From NCBI GenBank assembly GCA_902764915.1, contig CACWXY010000033.1, forward strand, positions 1 to 41,408: a stretch of 41,408 nucleotides of DNA, written 5' to 3'. Below, in pieces: positions 24,018-32,728 of the stretch. Under the pieces are notes generated by a model. That model made no database searches. It was not told the origin of the DNA and saw only the letters and a list, made by a program, of their open reading frames with translations. Numbering within the stretch: position 1 is the stretch's first letter; every line of letters starts with the position of its first letter. The translations under genes were made by a program, and so were the position numbers. The stretch is from an uncultured Eubacteriales bacterium. GTDB lineage: Bacteria > Bacillota > Clostridia > Christensenellales > Aristaeellaceae.

Positions 24018-24569
24018 ATGTCTGATGAAACCGTGATCCGTTTCTGCGCACCGACTCTGGCAGCCCTGAAGACGGGCAGTCTTTTCACGACCGAGGTTGA
24101 GAGCGAGAAAGATCTGTGCGACAGTCTCCGCAGTCTGAATGTTCGTCTTGGAGGCAAGGGACTGCGGGTCATGCCGCTGCGGATAAAGAACGGCCATGCG
24201 CTGGTGTACCTGTATCGTCCGGAAAAGCTGAAAGCGGACCTGATGCATCCTCTGGCGAAGTCCTTGCTTACGCCGCTGGGTTATGACTGCGGAAATGTGA
24301 ACGCCGCCGTGGGACAACTGCGGGCGAGACTTGCGAAATGTGATGACTTTCCCCATGAGATCGGGCTTTTTCTGGGCTATCCGCCCCTGGATGTGGATGG
24401 CTTCATGCACCGCCATGATGAAGCCTGCTATACCGGGTACTGGAAGGTATATGGGAATCTGGATGAGGCACTGAAAACTTTTGCGCGCTATCGGCGGTGC
24501 CTGGAAATCTACCGGGCCAGGGCACAGGCGGGAAAGCGGCTGGAGGAACTGGCTGTGCGGCATGCGTGA
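24018..24569 (+). CDS. DUF3793 family protein
   Basis: A 183-residue cytosolic protein of unknown activity. It has the family features: FCAPTLAALKTGSLF at about 8-22, a middle KNGHALVYLYRPEKL, HEIGLFLGYPPLDVDGF and a C-terminal GYWKVYGNLDEALKTFARYRRCLEIY. Family members commonly sit beside flavodoxins or ferrous-iron transport genes, but neither is present here; the gene stands alone between its promoter and a terminator. An AGGAG site precedes the ATG. A strong promoter with a palindrome at the start site suggests tight, condition-dependent expression. Confidence 0.82.
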   Translation: MSDETVIRFCAPTLAALKTGSLFTTEVESEKDLCDSLRSLNVRLGGKGLRVMPLRIKNGHALVYLYRPEKLKADLMHPLAKSLLTPLGYDCGNVNAAVGQLRARLAKCDDFPHEIGLFLGYPPLDVDGFMHRHDEACYTGYWKVYGNLDEALKTFARYRRCLEIYRARAQAGKRLEELAVRHA

Positions 24570-24601
24570 TCCGCTTTTGCAGAAGAAAAAGTGAACAGAG
24601 A

Positions 24602-24652
24602 AAGGGACTGTGAGGTCGGAAGGGGGCGATCCTTCCTCACAGTCCCTGTTTT
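24602..24652 (+). terminator. terminator of the DUF3793 gene
   Basis: AGGGACTGTGAGG pairs with CCTCACAGTCCCT around a 19-base loop and GTTTT follows, 33 bases after the stop. Confidence 0.85.
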
Positions 24653-24769
24653 GGATGGGAGAAATCCCATCACCTGCATGGCAGCGCCATTGCAGAAAGG
24701 GCAAGCACGCAATGGCGGGGAAGCATGCATCAGATTTTTTCGGATAATATTCAGCGTCACCGGCCGGGG

Positions 24770-25110
24770 TATCTGGCTGTGCTGTGCTCTGCGATGCCTC
24801 AGCTTCTGTGGCGGTGATGATGGCATGGAGCCCGTACAGCAGTCCTTCTGTGCTGTCAGGGCGGATCATGACACTGAACCAGGACGCTTCGGAATCTTCG
24901 CTTTCACTTTCCTGACCGATACCGGAAATTTTTTCGATAATGCCGGAGAGCGCAAAGTCGCCTTCGAGATAATTGAATTCAATGTGTACGGTACTGCCCA
25001 CCTGAAGGAACTGAAGATCGGACTCCGATGCGGAGGCTTCGATACGCATCCCGTCATTCAGGTAGATCTCCGCAATGAGCCTATGATCTCGCTTTGCGGT
25101 GATGAAAACG
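24770..25110 (-). pseudogene. fragment of a HlyD/MacA-type efflux adaptor
   Basis: On the minus strand about 110 codons read like the beta-barrel region of RND/ABC efflux adaptors: AEIYLNDGMRIEASASESDL, LQVGSTVHIEFNY, GIIEKISGIG and FSVMIRPDSTEGLLYG. The N-terminal membrane segment, lipoyl and hairpin domains are missing, an in-frame stop precedes the fragment, and there is no ribosome site. After about 24770 the frame turns into non-coding-like sequence. It overlaps the kinase remnant at its upstream end, so the locus was rearranged. Remaining non-genic sequence at 24653-24770 holds a hairpin CGCCATTGC/GCAATGGCG. Confidence 0.6.
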
Positions 25111-25439
25111 CCTTACTGCGTCTGGTATCCATACTCCTGGATAACGCCGTGAAGTATTCCAGTGACACAGGCGATATTACCCTGCGCCTGGAGCGTCAGG
25201 GTAAGAAGGCGCGGCTTATGGTGGAGAACAGCATTGACGGGATAGACCCGACGACGCTGGAGAATCTGTTTGAGCGCTTCTACCGATCCGATATGGCCCG
25301 CGGGAAACAGAACGGGAATGGCATTGGCCTGTCCATAGCCAAGGCGATTGGGGAGGCGCATAAGGGAAAGATTACGGCAGCAGCGCCGGGAGGCCGCACC
25401 CTGATGGTGACGGTAGTGCTGCCTCTGCTGCGCCCGTAA
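25083..25439 (+). pseudogene. C-terminal remnant of a sensor histidine kinase
   Basis: About 118 codons make up the ATP-binding (HATPase_c) domain only: N-box ILLDNAVKYSSD, ENLFERFYRSDMARG, G2-box GNGIGLSIAKAIGEAHKG and the last strand LMVTVVLPLL. Sensor, membrane and phospho-accepting His domains are absent. No ribosome site is seen and no response regulator is adjacent. It is probably a deletion remnant; the missing part may have been lost together with the front of the efflux adaptor encoded on the other strand. Confidence 0.7.
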
Positions 25440-25486
25440 GCGGCGCAATACGGGAATACAGCTTCTCAACGCAGGCAGCCGAAGTA

Positions 25487-25529
25487 TGAAAAAACAGAAA
25501 ACCGGCATGGCGATGACCATGTCGGTTTT
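25487..25529 (-). terminator. terminator of rny
   Basis: On the minus strand AAAACCGACATGG pairs with CCATGCCGGTTTT (one G-U pair), followed by CTGTTTTTT. It lies 23 bases after the rny stop. Confidence 0.88.
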
Positions 25530-25551
25530 CCTGCATTTCCTGCCTGGATAC

Positions 25552-27114
25552 TTATTTTGCGTAATCGGTGGCGCGCGTCTCGCGGATGACGTTGACGCGG
25601 ATCTGTCCGGGATATTCCATTTCCTTCTCGATCTTCTTGGCAACTTCCCGTGCGAGAATCTTTGTGCCGTCGTCGGTGATGTCATCAGGCTTGACCATGA
25701 TGCGTACTTCACGGCCGGACTGGATGGCGTAGCACTTTTCCACGCCGTCAAAGCTGGTAGCAATCTGTTCCAGTTTTTCCAGACGCTTGATGTAGTTTTC
25801 AATGCTTTCACGCCGTGCACCCGGGCGGGCGGCGGAAATGGCATCAGCGGCCTGTACGAGAACAGCTTCCACTGTCTGCGGCTCGATGTCATTGTGATGC
25901 GCCAGAATGCAGTGAATCACTTCATTGCTTTCATGGTACTTCTTGCACAGTTCTCCGCCCAGAGAAACGTGGGTGCCTTCGCTTTCATGGTCGACAGCCT
26001 TGCCGATATCATGCAGAAGACCGGCCCGTTTGGCGAGCTGTACGTCTGCGCCGAGTTCCGCGGCCATAAGGCCTGCCAGGAAACTGACCTCCATGGAATG
26101 CTTGAGCACATTCTGTCCGTAGCTTGTGCGGTACTTCAGGCGGCCCAGAAGCTTGACCAGCTCCGGATGAATGCCGTGCATGCCGGTCTCAAATACCGCG
26201 TTTTCGCCCGCTTCGCGGATCATGTTGTCCACTTCGCGGCGGGCTTTTTCCACCATTTCCTCAATACGCGCCGGATGAATGCGTCCGTCTGTGATCAGGT
26301 GTTCCACGGCAGCTCTTGCCACTTCGCGGCGTACCGGATCGAAGGCAGAGACAATAACGGCTTCAGGGGTGTCGTCAATGATGAAGTCCACGCCGGTTGC
26401 GGTTTCCAGGGCGCGAATATTGCGGCCCTCACGTCCGATAATGCGGCCCTTCATGTCATCATTGGGCAGCGGAATCACCGTGACGGTGGTCTCCGCGACA
26501 TGGTCGGCGGCACAGCGCTGGATCGCCTGGGCAATGATGTTACGGGCTTTCTTTTCGCCCTCTTCCTTTGCCTTGGCCTCAATTTCACGTACCGTGGAAG
26601 CGGCTTCGTGGAATGCTTCCTTCTGGACGCGGTCCACAATAATCTGCTTGGCTTCCTCCTGGCTCAGTCCGGCGATTCGCTCCAGCTCTTCTTCCTGCTT
26701 GCGGTGAATCGCTTCGGCGTCTTCCTGAATCTTCTGGATTTCTTCCTGACGCTTGTTCAGGCCGACCTCCCGCGCTTCCAGGTTATCCGCTTTCTTGTCC
26801 AGGGTTTCTTCCCGCTGAATGATTCTGCGTTCGGAGCGCTGCACTTCTGCACGGCGTTCCCGCATTTCTTTCTCATTTTCGGCTTTTTCGCGGTCGTTTT
26901 CCGCTTTGGCCTTGAGAATTTCTTCCTTGGCTTCGAGTATTTTTTCCTTTTTATATTCATCGGCTTTGCGGACCGCATCGTCATAGAGATGCTTTGCGTA
27001 TTCTTCCGTTCTGCCGATCTTGGTTTCCGTCGCCTGCTTACGATACGTGTATCCGCCCAGGGCGCCGCACGCACCGAACACAAGCGCAATTAAGATATAC
27101 CATAGCCACTGCAT
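25552..27114 (-). CDS. rny: ribonuclease Y
   Basis: A 520-residue membrane-anchored endoribonuclease that starts turnover and processing of many mRNAs in Bacillota. An N-terminal membrane helix ([20 protein letters not shown]) is followed by a long charged coiled coil at about 30-200, a KH RNA-binding domain ([17 protein letters not shown]) at about 210-275 and the catalytic HD domain ([12 protein letters not shown]) at about 330-430, then the conserved C-terminal domain ending in DYAK. Length is normal. The ATG at 27114 follows AAGGAGGG. A long leader with its own promoter and a terminator just 50 bases upstream suggests expression is controlled in the leader. Confidence 0.97.
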   Translation of the reverse strand: MQWLWYILIALVFGACGALGGYTYRKQATETKIGRTEEYAKHLYDDAVRKADEYKKEKILEAKEEILKAKAENDREKAENEKEMRERRAEVQRSERRIIQREETLDKKADNLEAREVGLNKRQEEIQKIQEDAEAIHRKQEEELERIAGLSQEEAKQIIVDRVQKEAFHEAASTVREIEAKAKEEGEKKARNIIAQAIQRCAADHVAETTVTVIPLPNDDMKGRIIGREGRNIRALETATGVDFIIDDTPEAVIVSAFDPVRREVARAAVEHLITDGRIHPARIEEMVEKARREVDNMIREAGENAVFETGMHGIHPELVKLLGRLKYRTSYGQNVLKHSMEVSFLAGLMAAELGADVQLAKRAGLLHDIGKAVDHESEGTHVSLGGELCKKYHESNEVIHCILAHHNDIEPQTVEAVLVQAADAISAARPGARRESIENYIKRLEKLEQIATSFDGVEKCYAIQSGREVRIMVKPDDITDDGTKILAREVAKKIEKEMEYPGQIRVNVIRETRATDYAK

Positions 27115-27163
27115 CGTATCCCTCCTTTTCTGTAAAAATTCCATAATTCGTTTCCATCTCGAC

Positions 27164-27189
27164 AAAAAAACCGTGCACGAAATGCACGG
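27164..27189 (-). terminator. terminator inside the rny leader
   Basis: CCGTGCA-TTTCG-TGCACGG followed by seven T on the minus strand, 50 bases before the rny start. It would end a leader RNA or attenuate rny. Confidence 0.88.
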
Positions 27190-27439
27190 CTACAACTGTC
27201 CACACTGGGCTACCAGCTCGATCCCATAAAGATATATCAGGAAATGACATAACGCCTCACAAAAACTACAGAAAAAGAACCTCCGATAAAGAAAGACTCG
27301 TTTTCGGTCATGCAATTTCTATGCAGCATGCCTGCAAGCAGGCTCTATGATCAATGGACAGGAAAACCCGCCCTAAAAAAAGCTTGGCAGCTTGTGAAAA
27401 CAGCGTCAAACAGGCATGGCCCGTTTTTTTCAGCCGATC
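27164..27439 (-). ncRNA. candidate small RNA or attenuated leader upstream of rny
   Basis: A strong promoter at 27446-27474 would start a transcript near 27439 that runs about 275 bases to the intrinsic terminator at 27164. No frame in it has a ribosome site with a convincing coding stretch. A weaker hairpin with seven T at about 27375-27393 could release a shorter ~65-base RNA. Inside are several local stems, such as GCCTGCTTGCAGGC. I could not match it to 6S, tmRNA, SRP or RNase P RNA. It could equally be the rny leader itself. The plus-strand part 27475-27652 shows nothing further. Confidence 0.5.
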
Positions 27440-27445
27440 AATGGA

Positions 27446-27474
27446 ATTGTAACAATCGGAAATATATGTGTCAA
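27446..27474 (-). promoter_or_regulatory. promoter of the rny leader transcript
   Basis: A perfect TTGACA and TACAAT with a 17-base spacer on the minus strand, about 330 bases before rny. No comparable promoter lies closer to rny. Confidence 0.82.
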
Positions 27475-27658
27475 GAATGAAAAAAACTTTCGCTGCGCCG
27501 CACCATGTCCCATATTTGGGGCGTCAGCGGCCTTTAACCGTATTTTTTGTTTCCGAGCGCCAAACTTTTTTTATGAAAGTACGCTGCTGTATTCAAAGAA
27601 TGTTCATATTCTATTTGCAATGCACGCGTATAGTGTCTCTGATCCGGGGGTGATGGAT

Positions 27659-28591
27659 ATGATTGAGGCAGAGCATGTATCCAAGCGTTATGGACGGGTG
27701 GAAGCGGTGAAGGATCTCTCCTTTTCCATGAAAGCAGGGGAAATCGTGGGACTTCTCGGCGTGAACGGTGCCGGAAAGACAACAACGCTGAATATACTCA
27801 CAGGCTGCATGCCGCCGACATCAGGCCGGGTCCTGATTGACCATATGGACCTTCAGGATAATCCGGCACTCTGCCGGAGAAAGATCGGATACATGCCGGA
27901 AAAGCCGCCGCTGTACGATGAAATGAACGTGGAAGAATTCTTGCGGTTTGTCTGCCGTCTCCGGTATGTGGAGCGTGCTTCCATACCGGCGCATATTCAG
28001 GAAATACTGGAAAAATGCGGATTGACACAGGTACGGAAGCGGCTGCTGGGACAGCTTTCCAAGGGTTTCAGGCAGAGAGTGAACTTTGCCCAGGCGCTGT
28101 GTGCCAGCCCGGAAGTTCTGGTGCTGGACGAGCCGACGGTAGGGCTGGACCCGCGGCAGGTGCAGGAGATCCGTGGCCTGATCAGGGACATCGGGAAGGA
28201 GAGGACCATTCTCTTTTCCTCCCATATTCTCTCCGAAGTACAGCAGTTATGTGCGCGGGCCATTGTCATCCATGAGGGCTGTATACGCTGCGATGTGGAT
28301 CTGACACGGGAGGCCAGGGAAGCACCATGGATACTCTCGTTTCTGGGACCGCGCGACAGGGTGCTTCCGGCACTGCGGAGCCTGCCCTGCATCCGTTCTG
28401 TCCGGGAGACGCCGGGAGAAGGAGTCAGTGTACTTCTGTCATGGGAGGCTTCGGCGGATACGAAAGCCTGTCGCGTGAAGCTGTTTTCTCTTCTCAGTGC
28501 CATGGAGGTTCCGATTCTCTCCCTGACACAGCAAAAACAGGGGCTGGAAGAAATCTTTCTCAGAGAGACACAGGAGGCGGAAAGCGTGTGA
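27659..28591 (+). CDS. ABC transporter ATP-binding protein (Gld-like exporter)
   Basis: A 310-residue ATPase that powers the permease encoded next. Walker A is GLLGVNGAGKTTTLN, the Q-loop region is KIGYMPEKPPLYDEM, the signature is LSKGFRQRVNFAQAL rather than LSGGQ, Walker B is VLVLDEPTVGLDP and the switch His is in LFSSHIL. The C-terminal ~90 residues are the extra domain seen in ABC-2 exporters. The preferred ATG at 27659 lies six bases after GGGGGTG; another ATG two codons earlier overlaps that site. The stop overlaps the permease start by four bases. Substrate is unknown. Confidence 0.93.
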   Translation: MIEAEHVSKRYGRVEAVKDLSFSMKAGEIVGLLGVNGAGKTTTLNILTGCMPPTSGRVLIDHMDLQDNPALCRRKIGYMPEKPPLYDEMNVEEFLRFVCRLRYVERASIPAHIQEILEKCGLTQVRKRLLGQLSKGFRQRVNFAQALCASPEVLVLDEPTVGLDPRQVQEIRGLIRDIGKERTILFSSHILSEVQQLCARAIVIHEGCIRCDVDLTREAREAPWILSFLGPRDRVLPALRSLPCIRSVRETPGEGVSVLLSWEASADTKACRVKLFSLLSAMEVPILSLTQQKQGLEEIFLRETQEAESV

Positions 28592-29295
28592 AGGCCATCT
28601 ATGATCGGGAAATGCAGGGCTATTTCCACAGTCCCATTGGCTTTGTATTCATGGGCGTGTTTCTGACACTGGCCTGTGTGTTCTTTGCCCTGGGCAATCT
28701 GCTTCCGCGCTCCGGGGATATTCTGACGTTTGTGGGGCAGATGAGTTATCTGTATATGCTCCTGTGTCCTGTGCTGACGATGCGGCTTCTGGCCGGCGGG
28801 GAAGGACGAGGTACGGATAAGCTCCTGCTTTCAAGTCCTGTATCACTGAAAGGAATTGTAGGCGGAAAGTTTCTCGCGGCACTGACCATACAGGGAATAA
28901 CCACGGCAGTAAGCCTGGTTTTTCCGCTGCTGGTGGCCGTCTATGGAACGCTCTACCCGGGGGAAATGCTGTGCGGATATCTTGGCTTTTTTCTGCAGGG
29001 CTGTGCGTTTCTGGCCATGGATCTGTTTGTGTCATCCTTCTGTCGGGGTACGGTAACCGCCTTTCTGGCTGCATTCTTTGTCAATTTTCTGGTATGGCTT
29101 ATGGACCTCTGGGGCAACAGCCTGACAGGATTCATGGCGCAGTGCCTGGACTTTCTGAGCTTGTATGTGCGGGCGGAACCGTTTCTCATGGGACAGCTGT
29201 CCTTTGCCGGAATGGTCTATTTTCTCTCGGTAACGCTGATTTTTCTGATTCTGACGGTATACCGGCTGGATCTGAACCGCAGAAGAGGGGTGTAA
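28588..29295 (+). CDS. ABC-2 type permease (GldF-like)
   Basis: A 235-residue membrane protein with about six hydrophobic segments: IGFVFMGVFLTLACVFFAL, MSYLYMLLCPVLTM, then pairs near residues 90-120, 125-150 and 155-175, and a last YFLSVTLIFLILTVY. The N-terminal REMQGYFHSPIGFVFM is typical of the GldF/NosY group. It starts with GTG at 28588, overlapping the ATPase stop as GTGA, with AGGAGG eight bases before. With the ATPase and the following GldG-like protein it forms one exporter. Because of the overlap its translation depends on the ATPase gene. Confidence 0.9.
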   Translation: MKAIYDREMQGYFHSPIGFVFMGVFLTLACVFFALGNLLPRSGDILTFVGQMSYLYMLLCPVLTMRLLAGGEGRGTDKLLLSSPVSLKGIVGGKFLAALTIQGITTAVSLVFPLLVAVYGTLYPGEMLCGYLGFFLQGCAFLAMDLFVSSFCRGTVTAFLAAFFVNFLVWLMDLWGNSLTGFMAQCLDFLSLYVRAEPFLMGQLSFAGMVYFLSVTLIFLILTVYRLDLNRRRGV

Positions 29296-29297
29296 GC

Positions 29298-30749
29298 ATG
29301 GCAAAAGAAAAAAAACCAGGCTGGATTCCCTGGCAGCTTCCCCTGTGCGTGCTTCTGATAGCGTTGCTACTTTCCCTGTCGGTCCTGGTTCAGAAGTGGG
29401 AGGATGAAAAAGGCTGGAAAAGGGATCTGTCCTTTAACCATGTGACTACCTGGAGCCAGGAAACGCAGGATGCGATTGCCGCGCTTCCGCATCCGGTACA
29501 GGTATATGTACTCTCCCGGAGAGGGGAAGAGGATGCACCGCTTATGGAGCTGCTTGCGCGGTATGCGGCAGGCTCTGCACAGATCCAGGTCAGTCAGGTG
29601 GACCCGTCTCTGAATCCCGACTTTATAAGACGCTACCGCAAGGATGAGGAAGGGATTACTTCCGATGCGATTGTGGTGGACTGCGAGGAGACGGGACGGT
29701 TCCGGGTGCTGGATGCCACGGACTTTGTGGGCCTGGGCTATGACATGGAAGCAGGGACCTATCAGATCGAAACACTGACATATGAGAATGCACTGACCAA
29801 TGCCATGGTAGATGTGACAAAGGACGAAATCTTCCGGGCTGTCCTGGTACAGGGACATGGGGAACTGGATGAGAGCGGTACAGAGATGCTGGCAGACCTG
29901 CTGACACGGGATCATTATGAGGTGGTCTATGCCAGTCTTCTGTCGAGTGAACTGACGCTGGGGAAAAACGATGTGGTATTCCTCCTTTCTCCTGTCATTG
30001 ATCTGCTGGATGCCGAGATGGACATACTGGAGCGTTTTGTACAGGACGGGGGCAGTATCCTGTTCACCTGCGATTACTCGGATCCCGTGTCAGACATGCC
30101 GCATGTCCGCAGTCTGATGCGCTATTTTGGCTTTGTGCCCATGGATGGGATCGTCATTGCCTCGGAAATGGAGAAGGACAGCTATTATCAGGATAATCGC
30201 CTGTTTCTGATACCGCTCATGTATACAACGGAAATGACCGGGGATATGGTGGAAAACCATGAGACGACACTGATTCTGGCGGGGAGCCGTGCTTTTCTGG
30301 CAGGGGATGAACAGGACCGGGACGGAAGGACGGAGGTTGTCCTTTCCACGACCGCACGGGCGTATCTTCGAAGTCTGTCCAGTGATCTTTCCACACTGGA
30401 CCAGCTGCCGGAGGACACGCTCGGGCCGCTGGCGCTGTGCCTGACAGGCGAAAGAATGAGTGAACAGGGCCAGCTGGCGCGAGGCGTGATCCTGGGATGC
30501 TCCACAGTCCTTACCAGCAGTGAACTCTATGCCATGACAGATGCCCAGAGTCTGATCCTGCATGCATGCCGTTATCTGAGCGGCGAGGAAACGGTATCCG
30601 TCATGGTTCCAGGGAGAAGCGCCCTCAGGCCTATGCTGACGCCCCGACGCATGACACTGGCGCTGATTCTGCTTGTGCTGATACCGGTATCCGTTTTTGC
30701 GACCGGCGCGGTCGTGCTTGTCGGCAGACAGCGAGGAAAGCAGGCATGA
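29298..30749 (+). CDS. GldG-like ABC-associated extracytoplasmic protein
   Basis: A 483-residue protein with one membrane helix near each end (about 13-29 and 452-475) and a large extracytoplasmic middle. The beginning of the soluble part (SFNHVTTWSQETQDAIAAL, PVQVYVLSRRGEEDAPLMELLARY) and the later VLVQGHGELDESGTEMLADLL, VVFLLSPVIDLLDAEMDILERFVQDGG match the GldG / ABC-type uncharacterised transport family. In related four-gene clusters a DUF4340 gene follows; it is absent here. Two bases separate it from the permease. The operon ends with a hairpin about 100 bases downstream; the sequence between has no convincing gene. Confidence 0.88.
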   Translation: MAKEKKPGWIPWQLPLCVLLIALLLSLSVLVQKWEDEKGWKRDLSFNHVTTWSQETQDAIAALPHPVQVYVLSRRGEEDAPLMELLARYAAGSAQIQVSQVDPSLNPDFIRRYRKDEEGITSDAIVVDCEETGRFRVLDATDFVGLGYDMEAGTYQIETLTYENALTNAMVDVTKDEIFRAVLVQGHGELDESGTEMLADLLTRDHYEVVYASLLSSELTLGKNDVVFLLSPVIDLLDAEMDILERFVQDGGSILFTCDYSDPVSDMPHVRSLMRYFGFVPMDGIVIASEMEKDSYYQDNRLFLIPLMYTTEMTGDMVENHETTLILAGSRAFLAGDEQDRDGRTEVVLSTTARAYLRSLSSDLSTLDQLPEDTLGPLALCLTGERMSEQGQLARGVILGCSTVLTSSELYAMTDAQSLILHACRYLSGEETVSVMVPGRSALRPMLTPRRMTLALILLVLIPVSVFATGAVVLVGRQRGKQA

Positions 30750-30851
30750 ACGGACAGAAACTGCGGAGCACGGGCATATTCTGCCCTCTGCTGCGTGGAC
30801 GTCATAAAGCAGGCGCAGAGGACGCACTCTTCCTGGAAATGCATGCATTGT

Positions 30852-30887
30852 AAAAGCCCGCCATGATCCATGACATGGTGGGCTTTT
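30852..30887. terminator. bidirectional terminator between convergent operons
   Basis: AAAAGCCCGCCATG pairs with CATGGTGGGCTTTT (one G-U) around ATCCATGA. It can end the ABC exporter operon on the plus strand and the glucosidase operon on the minus strand. Nothing recognisable lies in 30888-31006. Confidence 0.88.
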
Positions 30888-31006
30888 GCCTGAGCGAATG
30901 TTCTGCTGTACCATATTCTGTACGCGATAGATATGTAAAGGCGGACAATCCGTCAGGAACCTGAGTACGCTGCAAGAGGCAAGGCGGGGCATGGGGGCAG
31001 CGAGTA

Positions 31007-32674
31007 CTACTGCAGGAACACCCGTGCTTCGTACGGATACAGAAACCCTGTCTTATGCTCCGGATAGTTTGAAATCATATCACTCCCGGAACGGCTGTCG
31101 GAGAGTGCGCAGGGTACGGTACGGTCTGTCCAGTTGCAAAGGACGGTCAGCACCTGTCCGTTCAGTTCCCGGCGGAACGCATACACGGATTCACTGTCTG
31201 TCATGAGAGGTGTGAAATCTCCGTATACGATGATTTCATGGGTATGGCGCAGCGCAATCAGCTTCTGATAATAGTGGTATACACTGTCGGGATCAGCCAT
31301 CTCTGATGCAGCGTTGATTTCCAGATAATTCCAGTTGACGGAAATCCAGGGCGTACCGGTTGAAAAACCGGCGTTGGCAGAGGTATTCCACTGCATGGGG
31401 GTACGGGCATTATCCCGTGATATGCGCGCAAACCAGCGCAGCATGTCCTGGGCGTCCACCTTACCCGACTCCACCCACTGCCGCCAGGCATTATGGACTT
31501 CAATGTCCTTATACTGCGCAAGGGATGAAAAGTAGATATTGGTCATGCCCAGTTCTTCTCCCTGATAGATGAAGGGCGTACCGCGCATCATGTGCAGGAG
31601 CGTAGCCAGCATCTTTGCGCTTTTTTCACGCCAGAGCGGGCTGTCGTTCCCGAAACGGCTTACCTGCCGTGGCTGATCGTGATTGGACAGGTACAGTGTA
31701 TTCCAGGCCTTTCCCTGCAGATCCAGTTCCCAGCGGTTGAGCACTTCCCGTACTTCGCGCAGCGGCGTTCCGTGATCGGACCATTTTCCCATCTCATTAT
31801 GATCATTGATCCCATCGGTATGCTCAAAACCGAAGGTCATGTTCAGTTCCGTTCCATCCGCATTGGAATAGCGAATCGCGTCCGCGGTTCCGCCGCCGGC
31901 TTCCCCGATCGTTATCAGATCGTATCGGTTCAGCACGCGCTGACGCATTTCACGGATATAGCGATGCGTGGTTTCCGTATGCTGACAGGAAGGACCAAAG
32001 TCACCATACAGCGCACCGGGACCTACCGGGCCATCGTTCATGTTTTCCTTTCCAATCATGCCGATGACATCCATTCGGAATCCATCGATGCCTTTTTCAC
32101 ACCACCAGGTCATCATAGCAAAGATCTCGTCCCGCACTCTGGGGTTGGCCCAGTTCAGGTCTGGCTGCTTTCTGCTGAACAGGTGCAGGTAATACTGATC
32201 GGTTGCTGCATCATATTCCCAGGCTGAACCGGAAAAGCAGCTTCCCCAGTTGTTTGGCGCACCGCCGTTTTTGCCATCCCGCCAGATGTAATAATCACGG
32301 TAGGGATTGTCCCGGGATTTTTTGCTTTCCAGAAACCAGGCATGCTCATCCGATGTATGATTGGCTACCAGGTCCATGACCAGCTTCATGCCCCGGGCAT
32401 GGATGTTTTCCAGCATCCGGTCAAAATCTTCCATGGTTCCGAACTCAGCCATGATCGCCCGATAATCGGAGATGTCATAGCCATTATCATCATTCGGGGA
32501 TGCATAGACCGGACTGACCCAGATGACGTCAACGCCCAGGTCCTTGAGATAATCCAGATGGGCGGTAATCCCGTTCAGATCGCCGATGCCGTCGCCGTTG
32601 GAGTCGGCGAAGGAACGAGGATAGATCTGGTATACTACCGATTCTTTCCACCATGCGTGCTTTTCCTGAAACAT
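31007..32674 (-). CDS. GH13 alpha-glucosidase (oligo-1,6-glucosidase type)
   Basis: A 555-residue cytosolic enzyme that hydrolyses alpha-glucosidic bonds in small oligosaccharides. It has VVYQIYPRSFADSNGDGIGDLNGI at its start, conserved region I DLVANHTSDEH, region II GFRMDVIGMIG with the nucleophile Asp, region III TIGEAGGG with the acid/base Glu, and region IV LSNHDQPRQ. The calcium-like DSNGDGIGD loop is typical of oligo-1,6-glucosidases. I chose the ATG at 32674, 12 bases after AAGGAGG; the ATG at 32686 touches that site. It is the last gene of the sugar operon, 54 bases after the GH65 phosphorylase. Confidence 0.94.
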   Translation of the reverse strand: MFQEKHAWWKESVVYQIYPRSFADSNGDGIGDLNGITAHLDYLKDLGVDVIWVSPVYASPNDDNGYDISDYRAIMAEFGTMEDFDRMLENIHARGMKLVMDLVANHTSDEHAWFLESKKSRDNPYRDYYIWRDGKNGGAPNNWGSCFSGSAWEYDAATDQYYLHLFSRKQPDLNWANPRVRDEIFAMMTWWCEKGIDGFRMDVIGMIGKENMNDGPVGPGALYGDFGPSCQHTETTHRYIREMRQRVLNRYDLITIGEAGGGTADAIRYSNADGTELNMTFGFEHTDGINDHNEMGKWSDHGTPLREVREVLNRWELDLQGKAWNTLYLSNHDQPRQVSRFGNDSPLWREKSAKMLATLLHMMRGTPFIYQGEELGMTNIYFSSLAQYKDIEVHNAWRQWVESGKVDAQDMLRWFARISRDNARTPMQWNTSANAGFSTGTPWISVNWNYLEINAASEMADPDSVYHYYQKLIALRHTHEIIVYGDFTPLMTDSESVYAFRRELNGQVLTVLCNWTDRTVPCALSDSRSGSDMISNYPEHKTGFLYPYEARVFLQ

Positions 32675-32728
32675 ATGAGAGAACATCCTCCTTGGACAGA
32701 CTGTGGGGAAAATGGAGCAAGTGATCTG

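Noticed and set aside
27164..27439. T-box, tmRNA, RNase P or SRP RNA
   Set aside because: I looked for AGGGTGGNACCGCG, the tmRNA tag and ends, and the RNase P and SRP core motifs in the rny leader and found none. 6S RNA could not be excluded by eye.
30746..30853. 35-codon frame overlapping the GldG-like stop as ATGA
   Set aside because: The overlap looks like coupling, but the product has no hydrophobic segment or match to the expected DUF4340 partner, and the frame runs into the terminator. It is too weak to call a gene.
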